From: Rhodococcus tibetensis
GTDB taxonomy: Bacteria; Actinomycetota; Actinomycetes; Mycobacteriales; Mycobacteriaceae
NCBI RefSeq assembly: GCF_024438035.1
Contig: NZ_JANFQF010000025.1
Coordinates: 25,826 to 89,825 of the forward strand
DNA: 64,000 nucleotides
Direction: 5' to 3'
Below the pieces are notes generated by a model. The model saw only the letters and a list, made by a program, of their open reading frames with translations. It was not told the DNA's origin and did no database searches. Each line of letters opens with the position of its first letter. The stretch's first letter is position 1. This document shows, one piece after another, positions 35,212 through 42,698 of this stretch. The position numbers were made by a program, and so were the translations under genes.

Positions 35212-36022
35212 ATGACCGTCCGGGTTGCACACGTCGGCATGGTGCTGGGTGGGTTCGTCACCGGCGTGGCGCTCACGTCGCCGATGCCCAGCGAGTACGC
35301 GTTCATGATCGACAGCTTCCGCCACGGGACGCTGTACTCCAGCGGCGCAGCGGGTGCAATCCTCGGCGCTCTCGTCGCTGCGGTCGTGGCCGCAAGCATG
35401 CGCACCCGACTCGGCTTGGCCATATCGGCGGTGTCGGGCCTGGCGCTTCTGGCGATCGGCCCGGTGATCGGTTCGTCACCGGTTGTGCTGTACACCAACG
35501 GTATCGGTGTGGGACTGCTGCTGGGCGGTTTGGCGGGTATGTCCTGCACGAGCGACCGCGTCCGGCTTCAGACCGTCCTTGCGGCGGGTGTGGTCGGCGG
35601 ACTCCTCCTGGCGGAACCACTCGACCAGTACCGGCCCTCCACCGCTGTGCCCTCGCAGTACGCGGACTACCTCCCCGAGCCACCGCACAACACCGACCTA
35701 CTTGCCCTGGCGGTCCTCGCGGTGACCGCGATCGTGATGGTGGTCGCGCTGCAGTCCGGCGACTTCGACGGGCCGGCGGAGCCCTGGGCTCGGAGTGACT
35801 TTGGTTCCGGTCGTCATCGCCGCGGCAGTGTGGTTGGAGAAACGAACCGGAACAGTCCTTCTCGCCGCAATGGCGTTCATCGCGGCGGGCGAGGGCACGC
35901 AGACGGCCTGGTACACCGATTCGTGGCTGTGGTTACTCGCTCTCGTGGCGCTCGGCGCAGCACTCGGCCGGGCACTGCCGCATTCACCTTGCCATCAAGC
36001 CTGCCGTCGAGCGCGCCCGTGA
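35212..36022 (+). CDS. polytopic membrane protein with an apparent frameshift
   Basis: Starting at ATG 35212, the first frame encodes several hydrophobic helices (VAHVGMVLGGFVTGVAL, AAGAILGALVAAVVAAS, GLALLAIGPVIG, LAVLAVTAIVMVVALQ) up to about 35785. There it turns into Arg/Gly-rich, unprotein-like sequence. The membrane-protein character continues in the next frame (LVPVVIAAAVWLEKR, AMAFIAAGEGTQTAWY, WLLALVALGAALGRAL) to a TGA at 36020-36022. One shift near GAGCCCTGGGCTCGG joins the two parts. It may be a sequencing error, a mutation or, less likely, programmed slippage. The stop overlaps the next gene's GTG, which suggests that the shifted frame is the real one. I do not recognise the family. 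Confidence 0.6.
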
Positions 36023-36282
36023 GTGCCACGTCACTGGCTGCGCCTGCAGCCCTCGCGATTCCCTTGACGGCCGATTTCGGCTGGACTGCCTATACTCCCC
36101 TCGACGGGGGTGAACCCGCGCTGGAGCCGAGCGCATGGGATGGAATATCGACCGCAGCCCCGGTGGTCGCCATTGTGGCGTGCGGGGTGGCAATCGCCTA
36201 TCTCCAGCGCCGACCCGCCCGATGGTGCAACGCTGAGATATGGCACTTCTTCGGCGGGCTTTTCTGTTGGCGTGCGTCCTGA
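36019..36282 (+). CDS. small membrane protein with DFGWTAYTPL motif
   Basis: An 87-aa protein starting at GTG 36019, which overlaps the TGA of the preceding frame as GTGA, the usual sign of translational coupling. It has an alanine-rich N-terminal hydrophobic stretch, the motif ADFGWTAYTPLDGG, and one clear membrane helix (AAPVVAIVACGVAIAYL) followed by QRRPARW. Similar short one- or two-helix proteins with a GW-AY-PL motif occur in actinomycetes, as I recall, without known function. The last 43 nt overlap the start of the lipoprotein gene. Confidence 0.55.
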   Translation: MSATSLAAPAALAIPLTADFGWTAYTPLDGGEPALEPSAWDGISTAAPVVAIVACGVAIAYLQRRPARWCNAEIWHFFGGLFCWRAS

Positions 36283-37499
36283 CTCTGGGAGCTGCGTGCA
36301 CGACGAGCGATCCGCCGCCGGGCCCGGCCACCTCGGCGAGTGCGGCCTCGCCGGGAACGGTATCGGCCGATCCGGCGCAGGCCGACGGGGTGATGCAGAT
36401 CGTGCGCGACGCGATGGCACAGTCCCATCTGCGGGCGGTGATCGTACGTGTCACGGTGGACGGCAGAGAGATTGTCACCGAGGCCCTCGGCGAGTCCATG
36501 ACGGGGGTGCCGGCCACCACCGACATGCATTTCCGCAATGGCGCGGTGGCCATCTCCTACGTTTCCACGCTGCTGCTCCAATTGGTCGACGAGAAGAAGG
36601 TGAGCCTCGACGACAAGGTGTCGACATGGCTGCCCGACATCCCGCATGCCGACCGCGTGACGCTCCGTCAGCTCGCTCAGATGACCTCGGGTTACGTCGA
36701 TTACGTCCTCGGCAACACCGAATTCGACAAGGCCATCTACGCGGACCCCTTCCGCAACTGGACGCCCGAAGAACTCTTGTCATTCGCCACTTCGAAGCCA
36801 CTCCTGTATGAGCCCGGGACCAACTGGAATTACGCTCATACCAACTACGTCATCCTCGGGTTGGCGCTCGAGAAGATCACCGGTCAGCCGATGACGACGC
36901 TCATGCAGGACAAGGTGCTCGGCCCTCTCGGGCTCGACAACACCACTGATCCGGGAACGGCGGCAATCACCGAGCCTGTCCTGCACGCGTTCTCGTCCGA
37001 ACGACGGGAGGCACTGCAGATTCCACCCGGCGCACCGTTCTACGAGGAATCGACCTACTGGAACCCCTCGTGGACCATCACCCACGGCGCCATCCAGACC
37101 TCGAATATCTACGACCTCCACGACACTGCGGTAGCGATCGGCACCGGCGAACTTCTGTCACGTGAGTCGTACGAGGCCATGGTCTCGACTGACTTGCGGG
37201 GCAAGACCACCACCCTTCCCGGCTGCACCACTTGTTTCCCGCAATCGGACGACTACACCTACGGGCTCGGGCTGCCCATCGTCGGCAACTGGTTGATGCA
37301 GAATCCCCTGTTCAGCGGATACGCGGCCGCAGAGGCGTACTTGCCGTCGCAGAAGATCGCGATCGCCGTGGCTGTCACCTACGACCCAGCAGCGTTCGAC
37401 AACACCGGCGCGTACAAGAATGAGGCCGATATCCTGTTCCGGAAGATCGGCGCGTACCTCGCGCCCGACGACGCCCCGGGCGTTCCGGCCGGAGCCTGA
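36240..37499 (+). CDS. beta-lactamase-fold lipoprotein lacking catalytic residues
   Basis: A 419-aa protein. The signal peptide ends LTLGAAC, a plausible lipobox with Cys at about residue 20. The rest follows the class C beta-lactamase / D-Ala-D-Ala carboxypeptidase family: HFRNGAVAISYVSTLLLQLV, LDDKVSTWLPDIPHAD, TLRQLAQMTSGYVDYV. The catalytic SxxK, normally in GSVTK, is here GAVAI, with Ala102 and Ile105 in place of Ser and Lys. The second motif YxN is Tyr198-Ala-His. It should therefore lack acyl-enzyme activity and may bind peptidoglycan or act as a scaffold. Overlap with the gene before and a one-base gap to the pump after indicate one operon. Confidence 0.85.
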   Translation: MALLRRAFLLACVLTLGAACTTSDPPPGPATSASAASPGTVSADPAQADGVMQIVRDAMAQSHLRAVIVRVTVDGREIVTEALGESMTGVPATTDMHFRNGAVAISYVSTLLLQLVDEKKVSLDDKVSTWLPDIPHADRVTLRQLAQMTSGYVDYVLGNTEFDKAIYADPFRNWTPEELLSFATSKPLLYEPGTNWNYAHTNYVILGLALEKITGQPMTTLMQDKVLGPLGLDNTTDPGTAAITEPVLHAFSSERREALQIPPGAPFYEESTYWNPSWTITHGAIQTSNIYDLHDTAVAIGTGELLSRESYEAMVSTDLRGKTTTLPGCTTCFPQSDDYTYGLGLPIVGNWLMQNPLFSGYAAAEAYLPSQKIAIAVAVTYDPAAFDNTGAYKNEADILFRKIGAYLAPDDAPGVPAGA

Positions 37500-37500
37500 C

Positions 37501-38970
37501 ATGACACCGGCTCTCCGGTTGAACACGCGACAGGGCCGCTGGGTTGTGACCGCGACCGTCCTCGGTTCCGGCCTTGCCCTTCTCGACGGCACGGTGGTGA
37601 ACATCGCGTTGCCGCACATCGGGGAAGACCTCGGATCCGGAGTCGCGGGTCTGCAGTGGACGCTCAGTGGCTACACCCTGGCGCTGGCGTCCCTGATTCT
37701 GCTGGGTGGGGCGCTTGGAGACCGCTGGGGCCGAAGACGTGTCTTCGTCTGGGGGACCGTGTGGTTCGCCGTGGCGTCGCTGCTGTGCGGTCTCGCGCCC
37801 GACATCACGTTTCTGGTGGTCGCGCGCATTCTTCAGGGGATCGGAGCGGCGCTGTTGACGCCGGGCAGTCTTGCGTTGATTTCGGCATCCCTGCACGAGG
37901 ACGACCGGGGTGCGGCGATCGGACTGTGGTCCGGACTCGGTGGGGTGGCGGGGGCCGTCGGACCGTTGCTCGGCGGGTGGCTCGTCGAAGTCGCGGGTTG
38001 GCGGTCCGTCTTCTTCCTGAATCTTCCCCTTGCCGCCGTCGTCGTGTGGGCGTCGATTCGCCACATACCCGAGAGCCGCGATCCTCATCCGCCGGATCAC
38101 CTGGATGTACTCGGATCGGTGTTCGCCGTGCTCGGGCTCGGCGCACTCACCTACGGGCTGATCGAAACGAATCCGATTGCCGGGGTCTTCGGGGCCGTAG
38201 CTCTCGCCGCATTCGTCGTGGTGGAACGCCGATCCCCCGCAGCCCTCGTACCGTCCGCACTTTTCTCCTCCCGCATGTTCGTGGCAGCGAACCTGGTGAC
38301 ATTCGCCGTGTACGCGGCGATCGGCGGGGTCTTCTTCCTGTTGGTGATGCAGCTTCAGCTGGTCGCGGGGTATTCGCCGGTTGCGGCGGGCGTCGCCACC
38401 GTGCCCATCACACTCGCGATGCTGGCCCTGTCCTCGCGCGCCGGTCGCTATTCGCAAAAACACGGTCCTCGACTACCGATGACAATCGGCCCGGCACTCG
38501 CGGCCGCCGGTCTGCTTCTGATGACGCGGATCGGGTCCGAGGCGTCGTACTGGTCCGACGTCCTGCCCGGCGTGATCGTGTTCGGACTCGGGCTGTCGGC
38601 GATTGTCGCCCCGTTGACCACTGCGGTTCTCGAGTCGGTCCCGGTCGAACAGGCCGGTATCGCGTCAGGGGTCAACAACGCCGTGGCGCGCACCAGCCAA
38701 CTACTCGCGGTTGCCGCGCTGCCGGGCCTCGCCGGGATCGACGCCGCAAGCCTGGCCGATCCCGTCAGCTTCTCGCAGGGCTTCCGGATCGCGATGTACC
38801 TGTGTGTCGCCATGCTCGTCGTCGGGGCGATCATCGCAGCAGCCCTCATCCGCACTCCTGCAGCACCGGCACAGGTTCTCACCGGTTCCGTTGCTTGCCA
38901 ACCACATTGCGATCTGACCGGCCCCGCTGTGCAGCCGACCGCCGTGCGATCCGGTTCTAGTCCGGAATGA
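37501..38970 (+). CDS. MFS drug efflux transporter (DHA2, EmrB/QacA type)
   Basis: A 489-aa protein with fourteen hydrophobic segments. It has DHA2 signatures in helix 1 (LLDGTVVNIALPHIGEDLG), then WTLSGYTLALASLILLGGAL-like helix 2, loop motif GDRWGRRRVFVWG, and motif C in GGVAGAVGPLLGGWLVEVAGW. The start is ATG 37501, one base after the stop of the lipoprotein gene, so the two are translated from the same message. The C-terminal tail after about residue 460 is polar and carries two Cys. The last 14 nt overlap the convergent alarmone synthetase gene. The substrate is unknown. Confidence 0.92.
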   Translation: MTPALRLNTRQGRWVVTATVLGSGLALLDGTVVNIALPHIGEDLGSGVAGLQWTLSGYTLALASLILLGGALGDRWGRRRVFVWGTVWFAVASLLCGLAPDITFLVVARILQGIGAALLTPGSLALISASLHEDDRGAAIGLWSGLGGVAGAVGPLLGGWLVEVAGWRSVFFLNLPLAAVVVWASIRHIPESRDPHPPDHLDVLGSVFAVLGLGALTYGLIETNPIAGVFGAVALAAFVVVERRSPAALVPSALFSSRMFVAANLVTFAVYAAIGGVFFLLVMQLQLVAGYSPVAAGVATVPITLAMLALSSRAGRYSQKHGPRLPMTIGPALAAAGLLLMTRIGSEASYWSDVLPGVIVFGLGLSAIVAPLTTAVLESVPVEQAGIASGVNNAVARTSQLLAVAALPGLAGIDAASLADPVSFSQGFRIAMYLCVAMLVVGAIIAAALIRTPAAPAQVLTGSVACQPHCDLTGPAVQPTAVRSGSSPE

Positions 38971-39658
38971 CCCGCAGTGTGGTCCCCGAGCCGCGGACTT
39001 CCTCGTGCAACGCCTCCATCTTCACATCGAGGTGCCGGGCCACGTCTGCGGCGTCTCTCAACTCTCCCAGCAGCGCCTCGGGAACCACCTTGTCGTACTT
39101 GTAGAAAATCTTGTGTTCGAGGCTCGCCCAAAAATCCATGGCCACCGTCCGGATCTGAATCTCGACACGTACCGACTCCACTCGATCGGACATGAAAACG
39201 GGAACCTCGACGATCAGGTGCAGACTGCGGTAGCCGTTGGCCTTCGGCTCCGCGATGTAGTCCTTGACGGCTACCACGGTGATGTCCAGCTGACCGGTGA
39301 GCATGTCACTGATCCGGTACGCGTCTTGAATGAAACTGCAGGTGATGCGGATCCCGGCAATGTCGTGGATGTTCTCGCGGATGGCGTCCAGGGTGAACGG
39401 GAGTCCTTTGCGGGCAGCCTTGCCGAGGACGCTGTCCGCCGACTTCAGCCGCGACTTCACATGTTCGATGGGGCTGTAGTCGTGGATGTAGGTGAACTCG
39501 TCCTTCAAGATGTTGATCTTGGTCATCATCTCGTCGATACCGAACTTGTACGACATGAGGAAGCGAGTGAACTCGCGCCGCTGGTCGAAATTCAGGAGCT
39601 CCCGAAGATCCTGCTGCCCACTGGCGTCACGCGCCACGTCCGGTCCCGATGTCGCCAT
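38957..39658 (-). CDS. small alarmone synthetase / RelA-SpoT domain protein
   Basis: A 233-aa stand-alone synthetase domain of the RelP/RelQ kind, without the hydrolase, TGS or ACT domains of long Rel proteins. It would transfer pyrophosphate from ATP to GDP or GTP to make (p)ppGpp. Visible signatures are AGIRITCSFIQDAYRISDML, DYIAEPKANGYRSLHLIV (G-loop and nucleotide-binding Tyr) and VEIQIRTVAMDFWASLEHK (catalytic Glu-Gln region). The start is ATG 39658. Its 3' end overlaps the DHA2 pump by 14 nt in opposite orientation. Confidence 0.9.
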   Translation of the reverse strand: MATSGPDVARDASGQQDLRELLNFDQRREFTRFLMSYKFGIDEMMTKINILKDEFTYIHDYSPIEHVKSRLKSADSVLGKAARKGLPFTLDAIRENIHDIAGIRITCSFIQDAYRISDMLTGQLDITVVAVKDYIAEPKANGYRSLHLIVEVPVFMSDRVESVRVEIQIRTVAMDFWASLEHKIFYKYDKVVPEALLGELRDAADVARHLDVKMEALHEEVRGSGTTLRVIPD

Positions 39659-39675
39659 GAGCTCGATGGTACCGG

Positions 39676-39723
39676 AAGCGGAATTAGCGGCTCCGCTTAT
39701 CGATGTCCCGCCTCTCGTATTCT
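39676..39723 (+). promoter_or_regulatory. promoter of the S4 gene with inverted repeat
   Basis: AAGCGGA (39676-39682) and TCCGCTT (39692-39698) form a seven-base inverted repeat in the divergent region. A -10-like TATTCT at 39718-39723 ends six bases before the GTG at 39730, which suggests a leaderless message and decides that start over the ATG at 39703. Confidence 0.4.
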
Positions 39724-39729
39724 GGTCGG

Positions 39730-40146
39730 GTGGCGATTTCCGGTACCGACCCCGCGAGCGTGCGCGTCGACAGCTGGACCTGGGCGGTGAGGCTGTTCAA
39801 GACGCGCTCGGCGGCGGCTGCAGCGTGCCGATCCGGGCACGTGCGGGTGAACGGTAGCCCCGCTAAACCGGCGCAGCCGGTGAAGGTGGGCGACGAAGTC
39901 CGTATTCGCGCCGCCGGGACCGAGCGCATCGTCGGGGTGACCCGTCCCATCGCCAAGCGGGTGGGCGCAGTCGTTGCCGTCGAGTGCTACACCGACAACA
40001 CGCCGCCGCCTCCGCCCCGCGAACTCCTCGCTTCGCTTCCGCAACGCGACCGCGGGGCCGGAAGGCCGACCAAACGGGAACGTCGGGAAATGGATCGGCT
40101 CCGTGGGGTGACGGACTCAGGCCGGAGTGTGGCTGAGGATGTGTAG
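39730..40146 (+). CDS. S4-domain RNA-binding protein (Hsp15/HslR-like)
   Basis: A 138-aa protein with an N-terminal S4 domain at residues 8-60 (VRVDSWTWAVRLFKTRSAAA, GHVRVNG, KPAQPVKVGDEVRIR), as in the heat-shock protein Hsp15. Hsp15 rescues blocked 50S subunits carrying nascent chains. The C-terminal half is proline-, arginine- and lysine-rich (NTPPPPPRELLAS, GAGRPTKRERREMDRL), common in the actinobacterial versions. The leaderless GTG at 39730 is preferred; ATG 39703 would add nine residues. Its end overlaps the convergent dagK gene by 30 nt. Confidence 0.85.
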   Translation: MAISGTDPASVRVDSWTWAVRLFKTRSAAAAACRSGHVRVNGSPAKPAQPVKVGDEVRIRAAGTERIVGVTRPIAKRVGAVVAVECYTDNTPPPPPRELLASLPQRDRGAGRPTKRERREMDRLRGVTDSGRSVAEDV

Positions 40147-41031
40147 CGCCCCCGGCACGGCCTCGATCGTCACCGGGAGCGGACCGACTCGGTCGCCGTC
40201 CGCGTAGGCCGTGATGCCTTCGCACTGCAACCGCACCGTCCGTGAACGATAGGTCTGCACTTCGGGAAGATCCACATGGGTGCCCTTGTAGACCCGGGGG
40301 AACAACCGGACCAGCCGCGCCCGTGACCCGAAACCCACCACGGTGACATCGAGGAGGCCGTCGGTCTTGTTCGCTCCCGGGCAGATCTGCATCCCGCCGC
40401 CGTAGGATCGGCCGTTACCCACCGCGACCAGCGTGGCGTCCGCCTGCACGGTGGCGTCGTCGAGTTCGATCCGGTAGCTCAGGGGACGAAGTTGCGTGAG
40501 TTCCGCCAGCATGGCTAGGTTGTATCGCATCGGCCCCTTGGGCCACGTCATCCGATTGGCCCGGTCGGTGACGAGCGAATCGAAACCGCTCGCCACCACC
40601 GTGCCCGCCCAGACGACCGCCCCATCCGTGAGCGTGATCCGGGCGAGATCCGACTCCTGGACCTCACCGTCCGCGATCACATCGGCCGCCGCGACCGGAT
40701 CGCCGACGGGAACCCCGAACTCGCGTGCATGATCGTTTCCGGTACCTGCGGGGATCAGCCCGATCGGGGTTCCCGACCGTGCCGCGGCCTGCAAGCCGAT
40801 ACTGATCGCACCGTCCCCACCGACGACGACCAGCGCATCGGTGCCGTCATCGATGGCCCGGCGGGCGAGCGTGCGCGCATGATCGGCGTCGGTCCCGATG
40901 ATTTCGGTGACCGTCACACCGCGATCACGCAGCCGCGCCACGCCCTTACGTCCCGCGACCGGGGCATGGCCGTGCCCGGCCAGCGGGTTGATCAGGACCG
41001 TGACCCGCTCGACGGTCTTCGTCGTGCTCAC
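40117..41031 (-). CDS. dagK: diacylglycerol kinase (DagK family)
   Basis: A 304-aa lipid kinase phosphorylating diacylglycerol or related lipids with ATP. It contains VLINPLAGHGHAP, the nucleotide-binding VVVGGDGAISIGLQ, IPAGTGNDHAREFGVP and the ATP/substrate region GFDSLVTDRANRM. The C-terminal YADGDRVGPLPV is typical of the family. It closely parallels M. tuberculosis Rv2252, including its place directly after the Rv2251-like flavoprotein. The GTG start at 41031 overlaps that gene's TGA as GTGA, so translation is coupled. A role in phosphatidylinositol mannoside or phospholipid recycling is known for the mycobacterial relative. Confidence 0.92.
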   Translation of the reverse strand: MSTTKTVERVTVLINPLAGHGHAPVAGRKGVARLRDRGVTVTEIIGTDADHARTLARRAIDDGTDALVVVGGDGAISIGLQAAARSGTPIGLIPAGTGNDHAREFGVPVGDPVAAADVIADGEVQESDLARITLTDGAVVWAGTVVASGFDSLVTDRANRMTWPKGPMRYNLAMLAELTQLRPLSYRIELDDATVQADATLVAVGNGRSYGGGMQICPGANKTDGLLDVTVVGFGSRARLVRLFPRVYKGTHVDLPEVQTYRSRTVRLQCEGITAYADGDRVGPLPVTIEAVPGALHILSHTPA

Positions 41032-42656
41032 GGAATCAACTTCCCGGGATTGAGGATTCCTGCCGGGTCCACAGCATCCTTGATCGCCCGCAGGATGGTC
41101 ACCCCGAGGTCGCCGATCTCCTTCCGCATCCACGGGCGGTGGTCGGTGCCGACCGCGTGGTGGTGCGTGATGGTTCCGCCGGCGGCGACGATCGCGTCAC
41201 CCGCAGCGGTTTTCGCTTTCCGCCACTGCGCGAGAGGATTTGCCGCCTGTGCACAGACCACCGTGAAGTAGAGCGAGGCCCCCGTCGAGTAGGTGTGCGA
41301 AATGTGGCACAGGACGAGCGGTGGAGTGCCCTGCTCGGACAGCGCCGAGGTGAGGGTCGACGTGACCGCCGCACGGAGCGCAGCGAGATTGCCCCAGTGC
41401 GTGGAGGTTTCGAGGGTTTCGCAGAGTGCACCGGCGTCGAGCAGGGAGTCGCGTAGATAAGGTGCATCGAAACGTCCGTGCTCCCAGCTGTTCCCGGGAT
41501 CCGCCCCCAACGACGTGCCACCGTGCGCCTGCAGCACCGCGCGAGCCTCGGCCACCCGCTCAGCGGTGTGCGCGGCGGTGCCTTCGAACGTGGTGATCGC
41601 CAGGCAGCCACCGGCGACGGCCTCGTCACCGATCTTGTCCGTGGTCGCCAGGTTCACACCGGTTTCGGCCTCGTCGGACAGTCGCAGCACGGCGGGAACA
41701 GCACCTTCCTGCCGCAGGGCGCGCAGGGCGGCGGCGCCCGTCTCGAAGTCGGGGAAGTTCCAGCCCTCACGCACGGTCGCTTCGGGAACGGCATGCACCC
41801 GCACACGCACCCGGGTGATCACGCCGAGCGTTCCCTCAGAGCCGACGAACAACTCCCCCAGATCCGGTCCCGCAGCAGACGCCGGCGCCCGTCCCGTGTC
41901 GAGCGTGCCGGCAGGGGACACGACGCGCAGGCCCTCCACCATGTCCTCGAATCTGCCGTAGCCGGCGGACGCCTGCCCCGACGAGCGCGTCGCCGCGAAG
42001 CCGCCGATGGTGGCGAACATGAAACTCTGTGGGAAGTGCCCCAGCGAGAAGCCGTGCGCCCCGAGTAGCTCTTCCGCACGCGGCCCCGTCACACCGGCGC
42101 CCAGGGTCGCGACCCCGGAGTCGGCATCGAGATCGAGTAGGGCATCGAACCTCCGGAGATCGAGCGACACGACGGTGGCGAACCGGTCGCGCACCGGATC
42201 GAGACCGCCAACGACGCTCGTGCCACCCCCGAACGGCACCACTGCGATCGAGTTCTCCGTGCAGTACCGCAGCACCTCCGACACCTCGTCGTCGGTTCCC
42301 GGGGTGATCACCGCGTCGGGCGCATTCTGGGGTTCGGTGCTCCGGCGACGCAGCAGGTCGAGAGTGCTCTTGCCGCCGGCACGGAGAAGGCGATCGGTGT
42401 GCGCGGTGCTGCAGAATCGATCTCCGACGATGGCTGCCAGGGCGGCCTGGTCCTTCTCGTGCAGGGCGCTCGGCGCGAGAACGACGTCGTCCGGATTCCG
42501 CTCCCCGGCCTCCGCGATTTCAACCCCCAGCGCCTGGTGCAACAGGTTTTTGATCCCGTCGGGAAGAACCTTCCGCTTCTCCGGCGCACCCCAGGCGTCC
42601 CACTGCATCGGGGGTGCCGTCATGACCGCCTGATCATCCGATCGCTCACTGCTCAT
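41028..42656 (-). CDS. FAD-binding oxidase, alkyldihydroxyacetonephosphate synthase-like
   Basis: A 542-aa flavoprotein of the VAO/GlcD-AGPS class. It has WDAWGAPEKRKVLPDGIKN at the N-terminus, the FAD domain (AVVPFGGGTSVVGGLDP, GFSLGHFPQSFMFATIGGF, ELFVGSEGTLGVITRV) and the C-terminal HHHAVGTDHRPW, whose histidines match the AGPS active site. AGPS swaps the acyl chain of acyl-DHAP for a fatty alcohol in ether lipid synthesis; the bacterial relatives are mostly untested. Rv2251 of M. tuberculosis is the nearest relative I know. ATG 42656 is used; an ATG at 42623 (MTAPPMQWDAWG) is a good alternative. Coupling to dagK suggests a shared lipid pathway. Confidence 0.88.
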   Translation of the reverse strand: MSSERSDDQAVMTAPPMQWDAWGAPEKRKVLPDGIKNLLHQALGVEIAEAGERNPDDVVLAPSALHEKDQAALAAIVGDRFCSTAHTDRLLRAGGKSTLDLLRRRSTEPQNAPDAVITPGTDDEVSEVLRYCTENSIAVVPFGGGTSVVGGLDPVRDRFATVVSLDLRRFDALLDLDADSGVATLGAGVTGPRAEELLGAHGFSLGHFPQSFMFATIGGFAATRSSGQASAGYGRFEDMVEGLRVVSPAGTLDTGRAPASAAGPDLGELFVGSEGTLGVITRVRVRVHAVPEATVREGWNFPDFETGAAALRALRQEGAVPAVLRLSDEAETGVNLATTDKIGDEAVAGGCLAITTFEGTAAHTAERVAEARAVLQAHGGTSLGADPGNSWEHGRFDAPYLRDSLLDAGALCETLETSTHWGNLAALRAAVTSTLTSALSEQGTPPLVLCHISHTYSTGASLYFTVVCAQAANPLAQWRKAKTAAGDAIVAAGGTITHHHAVGTDHRPWMRKEIGDLGVTILRAIKDAVDPAGILNPGKLIP

Positions 42657-42667
42657 GCGTTATAGTG

Positions 42668-42682
42668 TTACATATTATGTAA
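42668..42682 (-). promoter_or_regulatory. operator-like palindrome over the -10 of the AGPS/dagK operon
   Basis: TTACATATTATGTAA is a perfect palindrome around one central base. Read on the minus strand it contains TAATAT, a strong -10 hexamer, placed 12-20 bases before the AGPS start. A further GTAAC half-like element follows at 42687-42691. A repressor bound here would block the promoter. In M. tuberculosis a TetR gene (Rv2250c) adjoins this operon; no such gene is next to it here. Confidence 0.55.
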
Positions 42683-42698
42683 GAGTGTAACTAGGGCT

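Noticed and set aside
36064..36096. TTGACG and TATACT as a promoter inside the small membrane protein gene
   Set aside because: The spacer is 21 nt and the bases encode the recognisable FGWTAYTPL motif.
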